Assembly (NCBI GenBank): GCA_001972305.1
Contig: BDDD01000379.1
Span: 1-64,000, forward strand
DNA length: 64,000 bases
Reading direction: 5' to 3'
Source: Cephalotus follicularis
Taxonomy: Eukaryota; Streptophyta; Magnoliopsida; Oxalidales; Cephalotaceae
Shown here: piece by piece, positions 27,922 to 38,996 of the stretch
Layout: the number at the start of each line of letters is the position of its first letter
How positions within the stretch are numbered: position 1 is the first letter of the stretch
Program-made: the position numbers and the translations under genes
Notes under the pieces: model-generated
The model's database searches: none
What the model was told of the DNA's origin: nothing
What the model saw: only the letters and a program-made list of their open reading frames with translations

Positions 27922-28887
27922 TGATATGGGGAAAAATTAAATCAAACTTAAAGCAACACGTGTCCTCTTGATTACATTGCCAGATGTCAAAGAGATAAGA
28001 ATTGATGAGTCAAGGGCAGAGGAAGCCTGCTGATCAACAAAGCAGTGATACAAGGAGGACCTTTCCTCGGCATAAGTGCCGAGGACATACTCAGTGATTC
28101 CAGTACAAAAATTATACTCCTCGGATCCAGGTCCGAGGACACCATTCAAAGCAACCTAGCCGAGGACACCCTCGGCCACATAACAAGACATCTATGACAA
28201 GTACATATCTTTGGAAGAAGAAGACTTAGGAGTCAAGGGCTATCACATTAGCCTCATGACAGCTCCTCTTCTCGGCAGATCATTGACAGGAGCTCTCTTC
28301 ATTTACGAAATGAGGACACAAAGCAAGCCTAAGTTCTAGGGGTCCTTATCTGCTAAGTATAGTAGATAATGATGACTATCAACAAATATGGAAGATAGGA
28401 TAAGGGGAATAACTTCAACAGATTTCACGGGATCCATGCTTAACCAAACAAGGAGGTAGAATCCTAATCAACAACAACAAAAGGAAAGAGGAGATAATTA
28501 AGGGAGAGATAAAGGAAAATAGCAAGATGATAGGCGGAGATAAGGGAATGTCCGAGATCCTCGGCATTTCCCTAGGGGATAACGATTACATCCGAAATAC
28601 ACGCTCCATCAGTTACCAAACTTCACTATAAATACAAGTTCAACATACTGAACAAAGGTGAGCAATTTTTACATTCAAGAGAGTATAATATTTTATCTGC
28701 ACTTGACTAACTTGAGCGTCGGAGTGTCCCCGGGAGAACAACCTCCTGGGCCTTCACCATTGTTGTTACTTTGTGCAGGTGTCCGAGATCACACTCTTCC
28801 TCCAGACATCCTTTGGGTAGCATTTCTCTTAACAAATAAAAGTCCTCCACGTAGGATACTGTTGAGAGAAAGATTTCTGTATCAACA
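27922..28887 (+). repeat. 3' LTR of the truncated Tat element
   Basis: A 966-base LTR starts TGATATGGGG directly after the polypurine tract AGGACCAGGGGGGCATA and ends CTGTATCAACA. Its right third (about 28,530-28,887) is similar to the 900-base LTRs at 42,219 and 51,488, while its left part is mostly divergent. Confidence 0.8.
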
Positions 28888-28959
28888 CATTCAAATTATA
28901 AACTCATAATATTTCGAAGAGAAGATGCAGATTATCTGTACGTTTTCATAATGTAGAGT

Positions 28960-29240
28960 GTAACAATGATTCAAAAGTATTTATGGAGATTATCAATAAA
29001 AAGATGCAAGGTCCCTGCCATTGGATGTACACTTTAAGAGGGCATTACAATGTCATTCGAGGTCTGATTGTGCTTTTGGAAGTATTGCTATCGAGAGGTA
29101 AACTCTATTGCTGATATGGCGTGGAAAAAAAAAAAAGAAGGCTTTCTTGTTGCTTTTGAAGGTGACTACCCTTTGCGCACTCCGGGCATTGCTCAGTTGC
29201 AAGCCCCCCGTCTTTTAAATCATGCTTCTATTTCATCTAA
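28960..29240 (+). mobile_element. RNase H-like fragment, probably of a LINE
   Basis: The stretch around 29,080-29,115 reads CYREVNSIADMA, close to the HxxREaNxxADxLA signature of the RNase H domain in plant LINEs. The upstream part (INKKMQGPCHWMYTL in another frame) also fits that family, so at least one frameshift is present, and the expected histidine of the signature appears as cysteine or tyrosine. Very short and decayed. Confidence 0.4.
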
Positions 29241-29250
29241 GTTGACATGC

Positions 29251-29290
29251 AAATCACAAATATGGGACAAAAATCACAAATATGGGACAA
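29251..29290. repeat. Exact 20-base tandem duplication
   Basis: AAATCACAAATATGGGACAA occurs twice in a row. Confidence 0.9.
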
Positions 29291-29364
29291 AAATTCGATC
29301 AAACCTTTTGGAATGCAAAACCCAATTTTCTTTTTAGTTAACGAAAACGTGTGTCAATGGGCTG

Positions 29365-29366
<2 letters not shown>

Positions 29367-29428
<62 letters not shown>
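29367..29428. repeat. (TA)n microsatellite
   Basis: About 31 uninterrupted TA units, likely to vary in length between individuals. Confidence 0.95.
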
Positions 29429-29429
<1 letters not shown>

Positions 29430-29433
<4 letters not shown>

Positions 29434-30217
29434 TAATAAAAGAAAGTTGCTCTTTTATATATATATGAGATCACACTATGACGCCACCATCTGTCTGATT
29501 ATATATATAAAATAAATAAAAATTGGTCTTTTACCCTCTAATGCTCTCAAGTCATACTAAATAATTGTCCCTGCTTGACTTATTTGTACGACCCTCACAA
29601 ATTGGATAATTAAGAACTCTATATTATTATTTAATACAGTAGAACAAGAAAATATGTGAATATGTGATCTCATTCTCACATATTAACAAACTATTCTCCT
29701 GTGCTAGCTAGCCATTACTACCAACTCCACTTCAAACTTACCTTTTGTTGCTTTTTTAAGATCCACTTAAATTCACACCTTCATGAGTTTCATACTTATA
29801 ATTTCAGTTTCATAATTCATGGCTCCTTATATTTTCTATAATGACCTGTTTTTTATTATTTTTATATATTTGTTCTGTTTCTGGAAGCCAGAGCCTCAGA
29901 AATAGAGGATCTCTGTTTTTCAAAGGCCAGGTAAATATGTAACTTATTAATTTATGCTTTTTTAGTTCATTTTCTAGTTTCAGATTGGTTTGTGAAATTA
30001 TTTGTGTGGTTGGTGAAGAAGATATGTGATAGTATCTAATCAAAAGTTTTTTTTATAATAAAAAATATATATTAATAGTCTTTAATTCTGGTCTGTTAGC
30101 AGGGCATGTCAAGAGTTATCATGAAAATTTGGAAATTTTGATTCATGGGTCAAGACAATCAATAGAAGAAATATATGCTTTTATATTGGGTGTGCTTTTT
30201 ATTGTGAATTAAGATCA
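29430..30217. other. Upstream region of the ankyrin/PGG gene
   Basis: AT-rich, without coding sequence. It presumably holds the promoter and 5' leader. No unambiguous TATA box or transcription start was identified. Confidence 0.4.
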
Positions 30218-32913
30218 ATGGAAGCTCTGGCTAGGCAGCAGACCATTCCACGGAAGAAGATGATGAAACAGTTGACAGGAAAACGAGATGATACCCCGTT
30301 GCATTCCGCGGTGAGAGGGGGAGATTTAGGACTAGTTTTGGGAATTATTTCTCATTGTGAGGATTCAGAGTTGAAAGCAATGTTGTCTAAGCAGAACCAA
30401 TCAGGTGAAACTGTGTTATATGTTGCGGCTGAGTGTGGTCTTGTTGAATTGTTGGAGGAATTGATCAAGCATTATGATGTTGATTCGGCTTCTACGAAAG
30501 CAAGAAATGGATATGATGCTTTTCACATTGCTGCCAAGCAAGGAAACTTGGGTTAGTTTATTTATTTATTATTATTAAAGATCTTTTCTAATTTTGCTTG
30601 AATGTGTTGTAGAGCATAGTATTGATAAAATATTGCTTAATGTCATTTTTTTCTAAGTACTTCGATTTATTGCATATGATTGAGCATCTAATCACTTAAA
30701 TTATGCTATTGTCTTATTTTGTGTGCTTTGATAAAGATAATTCAAATCGCAATCTCGGAGACAGCAAAATAAAGTATTATTATTGCATTAGGTTGAACTT
30801 CTCACCGATTTTGTTATGATTGCATTTTCCTGGTTTTTACACTTTTGAGTTTTTATAAGGTCATCCTATTACTTTTCAATTAACAACTGATGCTTGTAAT
30901 TAGTTTTCTCTTAGTATTCATGTTAATTCCATTTTGCAGAGGTAGTTAAGCTCCTCATGGGTGCCATACCTGCGTTTTCCGTGACTTTTGATTCGTCAAA
31001 CACGACTGCGCTACACACTGCTGCCTCACAGGGACATATTGAGGTGGTGAATTTCCTCCTGGAGAATGGTAGCAGCGTGGCTAACATAGCGAGAAGCAAT
31101 GGGAAAACTGCTTTGCATTCTTCAGCAAGGAATGGGCATTTGGAAATTGTGAAATTACTTTTAAGTAAGGACCCTGGTATCGCAAAAAGGAAAGATAAAA
31201 AGGGCCAAACAGCTCTCCATATGGCAGTTAAAGGACAGAATGTTGAATTGGTTAATGAGTTGATAAAGTCAGATCCTTCCTTAATTAATATGGAGGATAA
31301 TAAGGGCAACACAGCACTGCACGTAGCAAGTCGAAAAAATCGGGCTCAGGTGATTCTCCATTTTTTTTCTTTCAATTTCATGCACCATGACATTTTTGAA
31401 CTTCCTTGTAGATGATGAACTCATGATTTCCTTGTGCAAATTAAAATTCTGTGACTCATAGTGCCTCGATTATTTTGCTTAATTGAGAAATATCAAGTGA
31501 ACGGCGAAATAAGAATTTTCAGTTGTTTTGTGTTCTAGATAAAATAGTTGCTTCCTGCTCTGAAGGTTATTCTTAGGCATAAGGACTGGTTGGCTTAAAT
31601 TAGTGCACCTTATTTATGATTAATGGTAACCATGCCAATAAATTTCTGTTAAATTAGTGTCTCAGTTGGTCATTTTGCTTGTATCTTATTTTTATTCTGT
31701 TCATATGGTTGAGTCTTGCAGATTATAAGAATGTAAATTCACCAAGTAATTTTAAAGCTACTAAAAGTTCAGCTGATTCATATGTTATTCTTGTAGTACA
31801 TGTTCTATTGATTTTCTTTGTATATCTTAAAAATGCATAATATGCAATGCTCTTTAAGTCATGCCAAGAGCATGACAGAAATGTAGCAGGAAGAGTCATG
31901 TCATATAATTGTTGCTTTGGTGCACATCTTAGAGATGTTAATCTTCCTGCAGTATGAGTTCAAACTAACTTTAAATCCTCTTATTGTGTTGGAATTCCTT
32001 TGATGCTCCTTCAACTCTAATGCTATTCTTGCAGATCGTTTGGAATTTGTTAAGTCACAGTGATATCAACAAAGCAGCCATTAACAAATCTGGAGAAACT
32101 GCTATTGATACTTCTGAGAAAACTGGGCACAGTAAAATTGCAGCTATATTAAAAGAGCACGGAGTACAACGAGCCAAATTCATCAACCCAACAACGACAA
32201 ACATGGCTCGAGAACTAAAACAAACAGTAAGTGACATAAAACATGAGGTTCATGACCAGCTGGAGCACACACGCCGGACACGTAAACAAATGCAAGGTAT
32301 AGCTAAGCGGGTCAACAGAATGCATGTGGAAGGGCTAAACAATGCTATAAACTCCACCACAGTTGTTGCTGTCCTTATTGCAACTGTTGCATTTGCTGCC
32401 ATCTTCAATATCCCAGGCCAATATGCTGATGACCCACAAAATGTCCCTCCGGGGCTCTCTCTAGGAGAAGCACAAATTGCTCAAAAACCACTTTTTATCA
32501 TTTTCTTTATCTTCGACTCTTGTGCGCTCTTCATATCATTAGCTGTTGTAGTTGTTCAAACATCACTAGTAATCATAGAGAGAGAGGCAAAAAAGCAAAT
32601 GATGGCAGTCATTAACAAGCTGATGTGGTTGGCTTGTGTGCTGATTTCAGTGGCTTTCCTTGCGCTGTCATATATTGTTTTGGGAGATAGTGAGAGGTGG
32701 TTGGCCATTGGCATAACAGTTGTAGGAACAGTGATCATGGTATTAACATTAGGAACACTGTGTTATTGGGTGATTGTGAACCGTATTGAGGGTTCCAAAC
32801 TGCGTAGCCTTCGGAGGTCATCAATGAGCATGTCACGTTCACGGTCTATGTCGGTAATGGTGTCAGATTCAGAGATTCTGAACAATGATCATAGGAATCT
32901 TTATGCAATTTGA
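30218..32913 (+). CDS. Ankyrin-repeat PGG-domain membrane protein (ITN1/ANK1 type)
   Basis: Three coding exons, 30,218-30,551, 30,940-31,349 and 32,035-32,913, join with GT-AG borders and consistent phases into a 540-residue protein. After a short basic N-terminus (LTGKRDDTPLH at about 20-30) come roughly seven ankyrin repeats to about residue 290 (for example NGKTALHSSARNGHLEIVKLLL and KKGQTALHMAVKGQ-type units). A linker with HEVHDQLEHT follows, then the PGG domain from about 349 (LNNAINSTT...IPGQY) with four predicted transmembrane segments (about 357-375, 402-425, 445-463, 471-495). The tail is Ser/Arg-rich and ends NLYAI. Arabidopsis ITN1, in the same family, affects salt tolerance and ROS signalling at the plasma membrane, and this copy looks closest to the At5g02620 class. 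The exact role is unknown. It appears intact. Confidence 0.92.
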
Positions 32914-34333
32914 AATCTGATGTGTTCCCCTTCTGATGGCATGTATATATTAACTGTAATATAATCCAAGATCCTAAACTTCTGCTTCTCAATTCTCATT
33001 GAAGCTGGTTGCTGGCATTTATATATGTTCTGCCAGCAAGGATGGGGTTTTGGAGAATGTTGTTGAAGAAGCACAGAATAGTGATGTTTTCATTTTGTCA
33101 TTTAATCAGAAAGATACCAAGAATATTTTTTGCTATGAAATATGTATGATCCTTGGCAGAATTGTTATGTCATGCACCATTATCAGAGTCTTTAAATATT
33201 AAGTTGTATCCTATATCAGATGTTATGGATATTGGTTATTATATATGAATCCTCTTGCTTGCCAACCCCAGAAACTTGCTGCTGCTGTTAAAAAGGTATA
33301 GTTTCATTTGTCTATAGGTTCATCATCTAGCAGGGAGGATTCAAAGACCACTTACCTTCTCTAAATCTCTTACTATCAGGTCAAGTGCAAGCGGACATTC
33401 TCGTAGAGAATCGAACAAAATGGCAAAAGTGGATCAACCAATTGGGTACAAGAACACTAACATTTGAATCAGACAACACATGTTGGGCCTTCCATTTCAA
33501 CCATATGAAAGGACAACATTGAGTTCTTTTGCGTAACGCCGTATCTCACTTCGATTAATTAGTGTTTTTTTATTTTGAGTTTTATTAAAACAACATTCAA
33601 AAGACAACACGACAGTCTTGAAGAGGAAATTATACATTAGTCCATTGAAGTAGAAAAAAAAGCTAGATGAAAGCACATTTTCATGGTCTTAACTTCATTA
33701 ACGAGAAATAAAAGAACACATAAAATGCGTATTGAGTTCCTCTTAACTAAAAGAGAATCGAAGCCATATATAATTGTTTATATCATCTCTTTATGAATCA
33801 AAATGGATAATATCTATTTCAAAGGTGAATTAGATGGTAGGTATATAAGTGGAGGTAGATCCATGGCATTTTGGATTTTATGCTTTATTTTTTATTTTAT
33901 TCTTTACAAAAAAAAAAAAAAAATTGGTGCCGCTAGCTTTTGATTCATTTTTTTTGTTTGGATGACATATGCGAGAACGTAGAGGATACTGTTTAGCACT
34001 ATATAATAAGGGAAATATAAGGTTTCAAGTGTCACTTGGAGCTTTTTTAAATATTTGAATAGGTCAAGGCAATGTCTATTTGATTTATTTGAATTCGTTT
34101 TGGTGTCGTCATATTTCGTTTGTCATACTTTATTTTTATTTTTACAAAAAAAAATGGTGCTAACTTTTATTTAGTGATCGTTTGGATCTATGTTAAAACG
34201 ATGTAATATTTGAAACCAAAAAAAAAAAAACAATGTAATGTAATCTTATTTAATAAAGGAAACACAAAGATTTTTGAGACATAGTAAACAATCAATCAAA
34301 AAAATATTTAATAAAAATATATAATATATAAAT
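32914..34333. other. 3' flank and intergenic AT-rich DNA
   Basis: The first 300 bases probably contain the 3' UTR of the ankyrin gene. The rest has A-runs and no recognised gene. Two loose repeats of a TTTTATTT, A-run, TGGTGC motif occur near 33,890-33,930 and 34,130-34,160. Confidence 0.4.
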
Positions 34334-34338
34334 ATATA

Positions 34339-34843
34339 TGATATGAAAAAAATCTGTATCTTATGGAGATGTTGGCACGTGCCCTGAAAACCCAAGGATA
34401 TGGATTGATTACCCAGATCATAGTCATAATGAAGGAGATATTCTCTTCCATTATGAGCTAACAAATTGGAAGAGATAAGGAAACATCCATGAAAATTAGG
34501 CGGTTTCCTAGGGATCATTAACTCCACCCCATGATGCTTGCTGGATAGTTTTACAACAGAGGACTATAAATACCTCTTACAATAATAATACAATGGTTAG
34601 TCACTTTCTCTCTCACATATACACTCTTCTTCTCTGTCAAATACTGACTTTAGCATCGGAGGGGTCCCCAAGAGTAAAACTCCTAGGATTTCGACAGTTT
34701 GTTCACTGTGTATGCAGGGAAGACCAGAGAAAGCAGGAAACAGACCACCGTAGAACACTCTTCAGAGCATCGTCGTCTCTTCCCTAACAAATAAACCCTC
34801 CACACGCCGGAGGACTGTTGAGGAATAATTTTCTGCATCAACA
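34339..34843 (+). repeat. 5' LTR of the non-autonomous element
   Basis: 505 bases, TGATATG...CATCAACA, with a TATAAATA promoter-like motif near 34,566. Confidence 0.85.
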
Positions 34844-35224
34844 GTTGACGCCGTCTGTGGGAATCGCGACCAAAAGTTGTTTTAATCATACCTCTGAAGA
34901 GAACAAACACTGTCTTGCTCCCGATCAAGCAGTTCGACTATGACCCCATCGCATAGAATTTCGGGGGTTCCGCTCCCCGGTGAGCTGACGGGGGGTCCCG
35001 CTGCCCGGTCAGCGGGCGGGGGCTCTGGAGCAGCGCCCCCGAAAGGTAACCAGAAATATTAAATCTCAAAACAAGAAAAGCCTCACGGAGAGGCCAGGCG
35101 AAACCCGCTAAGGGCGGCAATACGCCTTCCAAGGCGGTCAGAAATTGATACATATCTGAGAGCAAAGTCTTCCAGTACAAGGGCTCAAAGCCAGACCACG
35201 GGGATGGAAGCCAGACCACGGAAG

Positions 35225-35580
35225 CTCAAAACCAGACAAGAGGATCATTCCGAGAAGCCTCCCAGGAGAGCATTCCGAGAAGTCCTCCAGGGGATTATTC
35301 CGAGAAGCCTCCCAGGAGAGCATTCTGAGAACCCATTCGGGCAGACGTGCCAAGCAGACATGTCGAGCAGTCCAAGCAGACATGCCGAGCAGTCTAGGCA
35401 GACGTGCAGAGTAGACATGCCAAGCAGTCCAGGCAGACGTGCAGAGCAGACATGCTGAGCAGACATGCCGAGTAGTCCAGGCAGACGTGCCCAGCAGACA
35501 TGCCGAGCAGTCCAAGCAGATATGCCTAGCAACCCAGGCAGACATGCTGAGCAGACATGCCAACCAGTGATGAGTATCCT
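35225..35580. repeat. Minisatellite block A in the non-autonomous element
   Basis: First come about 30-base units built on CATTCCGAGAAGCCTCCCAG (35,240-35,335), then units of about 35 bases built on CAGACATGCCGAGCAGTCCA and GGCAGACGTGC (35,338-35,580). The units are imperfect. Confidence 0.8.
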
Positions 35581-35694
35581 GGCTGAGCTGACCCTTGCTG
35601 TGTGCTGGCTGAGCAAACCAAGCAGACCAGTGATGTGTGTCCTGGCCGAGCAGACCAAGCAGACCAGTGATGTGTGTCCTGACCGATCAGACCA

Positions 35695-36215
35695 AGCAGA
35701 CGAGACTCCCAAGAGGAGGACCGGAGGAACTCCCAAGAGGAGGACCAGACGAGACTCCCAAGAGGAGGATCAAAGGAACTCCCAAAAGGAGGACCAGACG
35801 AGGCTCCCAAGAGGAGGACCAGAGAAACTCCAAGAGGAGGACCAGACGAGACTCCCAAGAGAAGGACCAGAGGAACTCCCAAGAGGAGGACCAGACGAGA
35901 CTCCCAAGAGGAAAGCCAGAGGAACTCCCAAGAGGAGGACCAGACGAGACTCCCAAGAGGAGAACCGGAGGAACTCCCAAGAGGAGGACCAGACGAGACT
36001 CTCAAGAGGAGGACCAGAGGAACTCCCAAGAAGAGGACCAGACGAGACTCCCAAGAGGAGGACCAGAGGAACTCCCAAGAGGAGGACCAGAGGAACTCCC
36101 AAGAGGAGGACCAGACGAGGCTCCCAAGAGGAGGACTAGAGGAAACTTCCAAGAGGAGGACCAGGCGAGACTCCCATGAGGAGGACCAGAGGATACTCCC
36201 AAGAGGAGCACCTGA
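35695..36215. repeat. Minisatellite block B in the non-autonomous element
   Basis: Alternating 24- and 25-base units, ACCAGAGGAACTCCCAAGAG plus GAGG and a version with GACGAGACTC, repeat about 20 times. The unit has no stop codon in most frames of either strand, so long overlapping frames (Arg/Glu/Pro-rich, or Leu/Ser/Gly-rich on the other strand) arise without selection for protein. Confidence 0.9.
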
Positions 36216-36914
36216 GAAGACTTATAGGCAAACATGAAAGGTAGAAGAGAATGTTCACTATTCATGTCCTTAAATCTCTAAACAGTCTTCGTCAGAAAAA
36301 AGCCTCCCATCCAGGAGAGCACCAAAGACTCCTCCATGGGAGCACCAAAGACTCCTCCAGGGGAGCACTAAAGACTCCTCCCAAGGAGCACCTAAATTTA
36401 CCAATAAAGACTCCTCCCAAGGAGCACCAAAAGTTACACCAAAGACTTCTAAGGAAGCAATAAGACTCCCTATGGAGCTAACACTGGTCAGTAACTCCAT
36501 AAGAACTTGCTTGACCAAACCAACATCGTGTCTTGAGAGGCGAATTCATAAGAACTCGCAACGATCAAGTTCATTGGACTGAGCACTTTGAAACAAGTGT
36601 CCCTACGTGAACTGTAAGCTCAGGCGACCTAGTGTAAACTATAACGGACCGGACGAGACTCTGCTTGGCAAACCCATGGGAACTTGCCCAAGCAGACTTA
36701 AAACTTGGTCTACGAACACAACAGAACTCGTAAAGACTAAGTCCTTTTGTCTAAGCGCCTTTGAAATGAGTTGTCCTAAGGGGACTACGAAGCTTAGGCA
36801 ATCAGGCCTGAAAATTGTAAGGCCAACTACAAAGTCTATAAGTTAGACTATGACAAAGTCCCCAAGGGGAACAATGATGATCAATTGAAGTTCAGGTTCT
36901 ATTAGTCATGGTCA

Positions 36915-37410
36915 ATTATCTTAAGGGGGCAAATAAAAAAAGACTTCCCAGAGAGCAAATCTGAGAAGACCCCTAAGGGGGCAAATCAAAAAAGACTTCC
37001 CAGGGAGCAAATCTGAGAAGACCCCTAAGGGGCCAAATAAAAAAGGACTCCTCAGGGAGCAAATCCGAGAAGACCCTTAAGGGGGCAAATAAAAAAAGAC
37101 TCCCTAGGGAGCAAATCCGAGAAGACCCCTAAAGGGGCAAATAAAAAAAAAAAGACTCCCTAGGGAGCAAATCCAAGAAGACCCCTAAGGGGGCAAATAA
37201 AAAAAAAGACTTCCCAATGAGCAAATCCAAGAAGTCCCCTAAGGGGGCAAATCAAAAAAGACTCCCAAGGGAGCAAATCCGAGAAGACCCCTAAGGGGAC
37301 AAATAAAAAAAGACCCCTAAGGAGTCAAATAAAAAAAAAGACTCCCCAGAGAGCAAATCCGAGAAGACCCCTAAGAGGGCAAACCAAAGAAGACCTCTAA
37401 AGGGACAAAC
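36915..37410. repeat. Minisatellite block C in the non-autonomous element
   Basis: About nine units of roughly 50 bases contain GGGGGCAAATAAAAAAAGAC, a CCCAGGGAGCAAATC-like core and GAGAAGACCCCTAA. The A-run length varies between units. Confidence 0.9.
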
Positions 37411-37650
37411 CAGAGAAAACTCCCAATATGAGCACCAAAGGCTCCAGGGACGGAGCACCCAAAATTGATCAACAAAAGACTTTTATGGAAGCAATAAGAC
37501 TCCCAAGGGAGCAACCCGAACAGGACTACACCTCCGCACCTTAAAGACTCCTAAGAGAGCATTAGCATCCAAGGTCTGCTCGAAGCAAAACTACCTCACA
37601 AATGCTCCTCCTTCTCTGCAAAGTATAAAAAATAAGGATCAGGGGGCATA

Positions 37651-38154
37651 TGATATGGAAAAAATCTGCATCTTATGAAGATGCTGACACGTGCCCTGGA
37701 AACCCGTGGATATGGGTTGATTACCCAGATCATGATTATAATGAGGGAGATATTCTCTCCCATTATGAGCTAACAAATTGGAAGAGATATGGAAACATCC
37801 CTAAAAATTAGGCGGTTTCCTAGGGACCATTAACTCCACCCCATGATGCTTGGTGGACAGTTTTACAACAGAATACTATAAATACCCCTTACAACAATAA
37901 TACAAGGGTTGGTCACTTTCTCTCTCACATATACACTCTTCTTCTCTGTCAAACACTGACTTTAGAATCGGAGAGTCTCCGGGAGTAAAACTCTTGAAAT
38001 TTCGACGGTTTGTTCACTGTGTATGCATGGAAGACCAGAGAAAACAGGAAACAGACCACCGTAGAACACTCTTCAGAGCATCGTTGTCTCTTCCCCAACA
38101 AATAAACCTTCCGCACGCCGAATGACTGTTGAGGAATAATTTTCTGCATCAACA
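37651..38154 (+). repeat. 3' LTR of the non-autonomous element
   Basis: 504 bases, partner of 34,339-34,843, directly after the polypurine tract. Confidence 0.85.
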
Positions 38155-38159
38155 ATATA

Positions 38160-38996
38160 TAACTAACCAAAAATAAGTGTATCATTGACATCAACAATTG
38201 GCATGTCTCATAAACTGGCATTAATTAGAGAATAACCTTTTTAAAGGATTTTACTCATTATCACTTATCATAATCCTAAGCGTGCAATGAGAATATTTGT
38301 CTAAACAATTCAAAGAGCGTGAAATTAAGTGAAATGTCCCTCTTCAAAATCCAGTTATAGTGTTCAGTACATATTTTGTACAAAATTTAATTTTTGACAC
38401 AGAAAATTTTATTTTCTTGCTACTGGGAATTTACTTTTCACCGCACTGAATTTGTCCAGTATTAAGAGGATTTTAATTCAAAATATCTAGTTACAGTGGT
38501 TTGAGTATGCCCCAGCCATAGGTTAAAAACCAAAGTAAGAAGAACTAAAACAAAAAGAAGAAGAAAATTCAAGGCCGAGAGATGTTGGATTCAACTCACC
38601 CGAATAATGATGCAACTATAGATAGCGTTAATGCAACTGATCATTCAACTTGTAATAAATTCAGTAATGTTATTAACAGCATATAAATAATATAATAAAT
38701 ACATAATATATGATGTGTAAGATTTTATATTGCGGATACAATAGTGATTTAAAATATAATATCTAGATCATCTAGTTAAGGTAAATTTTTTTTTATTAAT
38801 TTCACTTTATTCAATACAACAAGAAATGGACTTATGGTACAATATAGGGTCTAGTCTAACATTGCTGCAAAAAACCTGAGCATCACACTATTACAGTACA
38901 TGACACCACCATGAACAGTTTAACAGAAATTAATAGGACACTATCTCAATCAACTCTCACTCTCCTTTACTTTTAAATTGTACTAATTTCTTTGCA
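38160..38996. other. 3' flank of the MAKR gene, no other gene seen
   Basis: AT-rich intergenic DNA. The last 150-200 bases before 38,997 should hold the 3' UTR of the minus-strand gene. Confidence 0.4.

Larger units (their letters stand above)
21441..28887 (+). mobile_element. Tat-lineage Ty3/gypsy element, 5'-truncated
   Basis: The remaining parts in plus-strand order are: the end of RT, classical RNase H (about 21,500-21,950), a second archaeal-type RNase H (about 22,060-22,450, KLSVDGSSCLTGSGAGLVL), integrase (about 22,680-23,783), a non-coding spacer, an antisense gene on the minus strand (24,897-27,299), a polypurine tract (27,905-27,921) and the 3' LTR (27,922-28,887). The 5' LTR, gag, protease and most of RT are absent. 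The dual RNase H and antisense gene are Tat-lineage traits. It is a broken fossil with several breaks, and its LTR differs clearly from the element at 42,219-52,387, so it is a different and probably older subfamily. Confidence 0.85.
34339..38154 (+). mobile_element. Non-autonomous LTR retrotransposon with minisatellite body (Tat-related)
   Basis: A 3,816-base element has LTRs at 34,339-34,843 and 37,651-38,154, flanked by a 5-base duplication ATATA (34,334-34,338 and 38,155-38,159). The LTRs begin TGATATG and end CATCAACA. A primer-site TGACGCCGTCTGTGGGAA (34,846-34,863) and polypurine tract AGGATCAGGGGGCATA (37,635-37,650) closely match those of the Tat elements. No gag or pol was found, and the body is mostly tandem repeats. 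The LTRs differ at roughly 8-9 percent of sites by eye, suggesting a few million years. As a non-coding passenger it looks structurally whole. Confidence 0.85.

Noticed and set aside
29340-29430. Long tyrosine/isoleucine frame across the TA run
   Set aside because: It is a direct translation of the (TA)n microsatellite.
34593-34928. Short frames in the LTRs at 34,593-34,928 and 37,949-38,221 as small genes
   Set aside because: They lie within LTR sequence, are present twice, and have no recognisable domain.
35138-36265. Several 80-220-codon frames on both strands as possible Arg/Pro-rich protein genes
   Set aside because: They come from minisatellite units lacking stop codons inside a non-autonomous LTR element. 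They overlap in many frames and have no conserved start.
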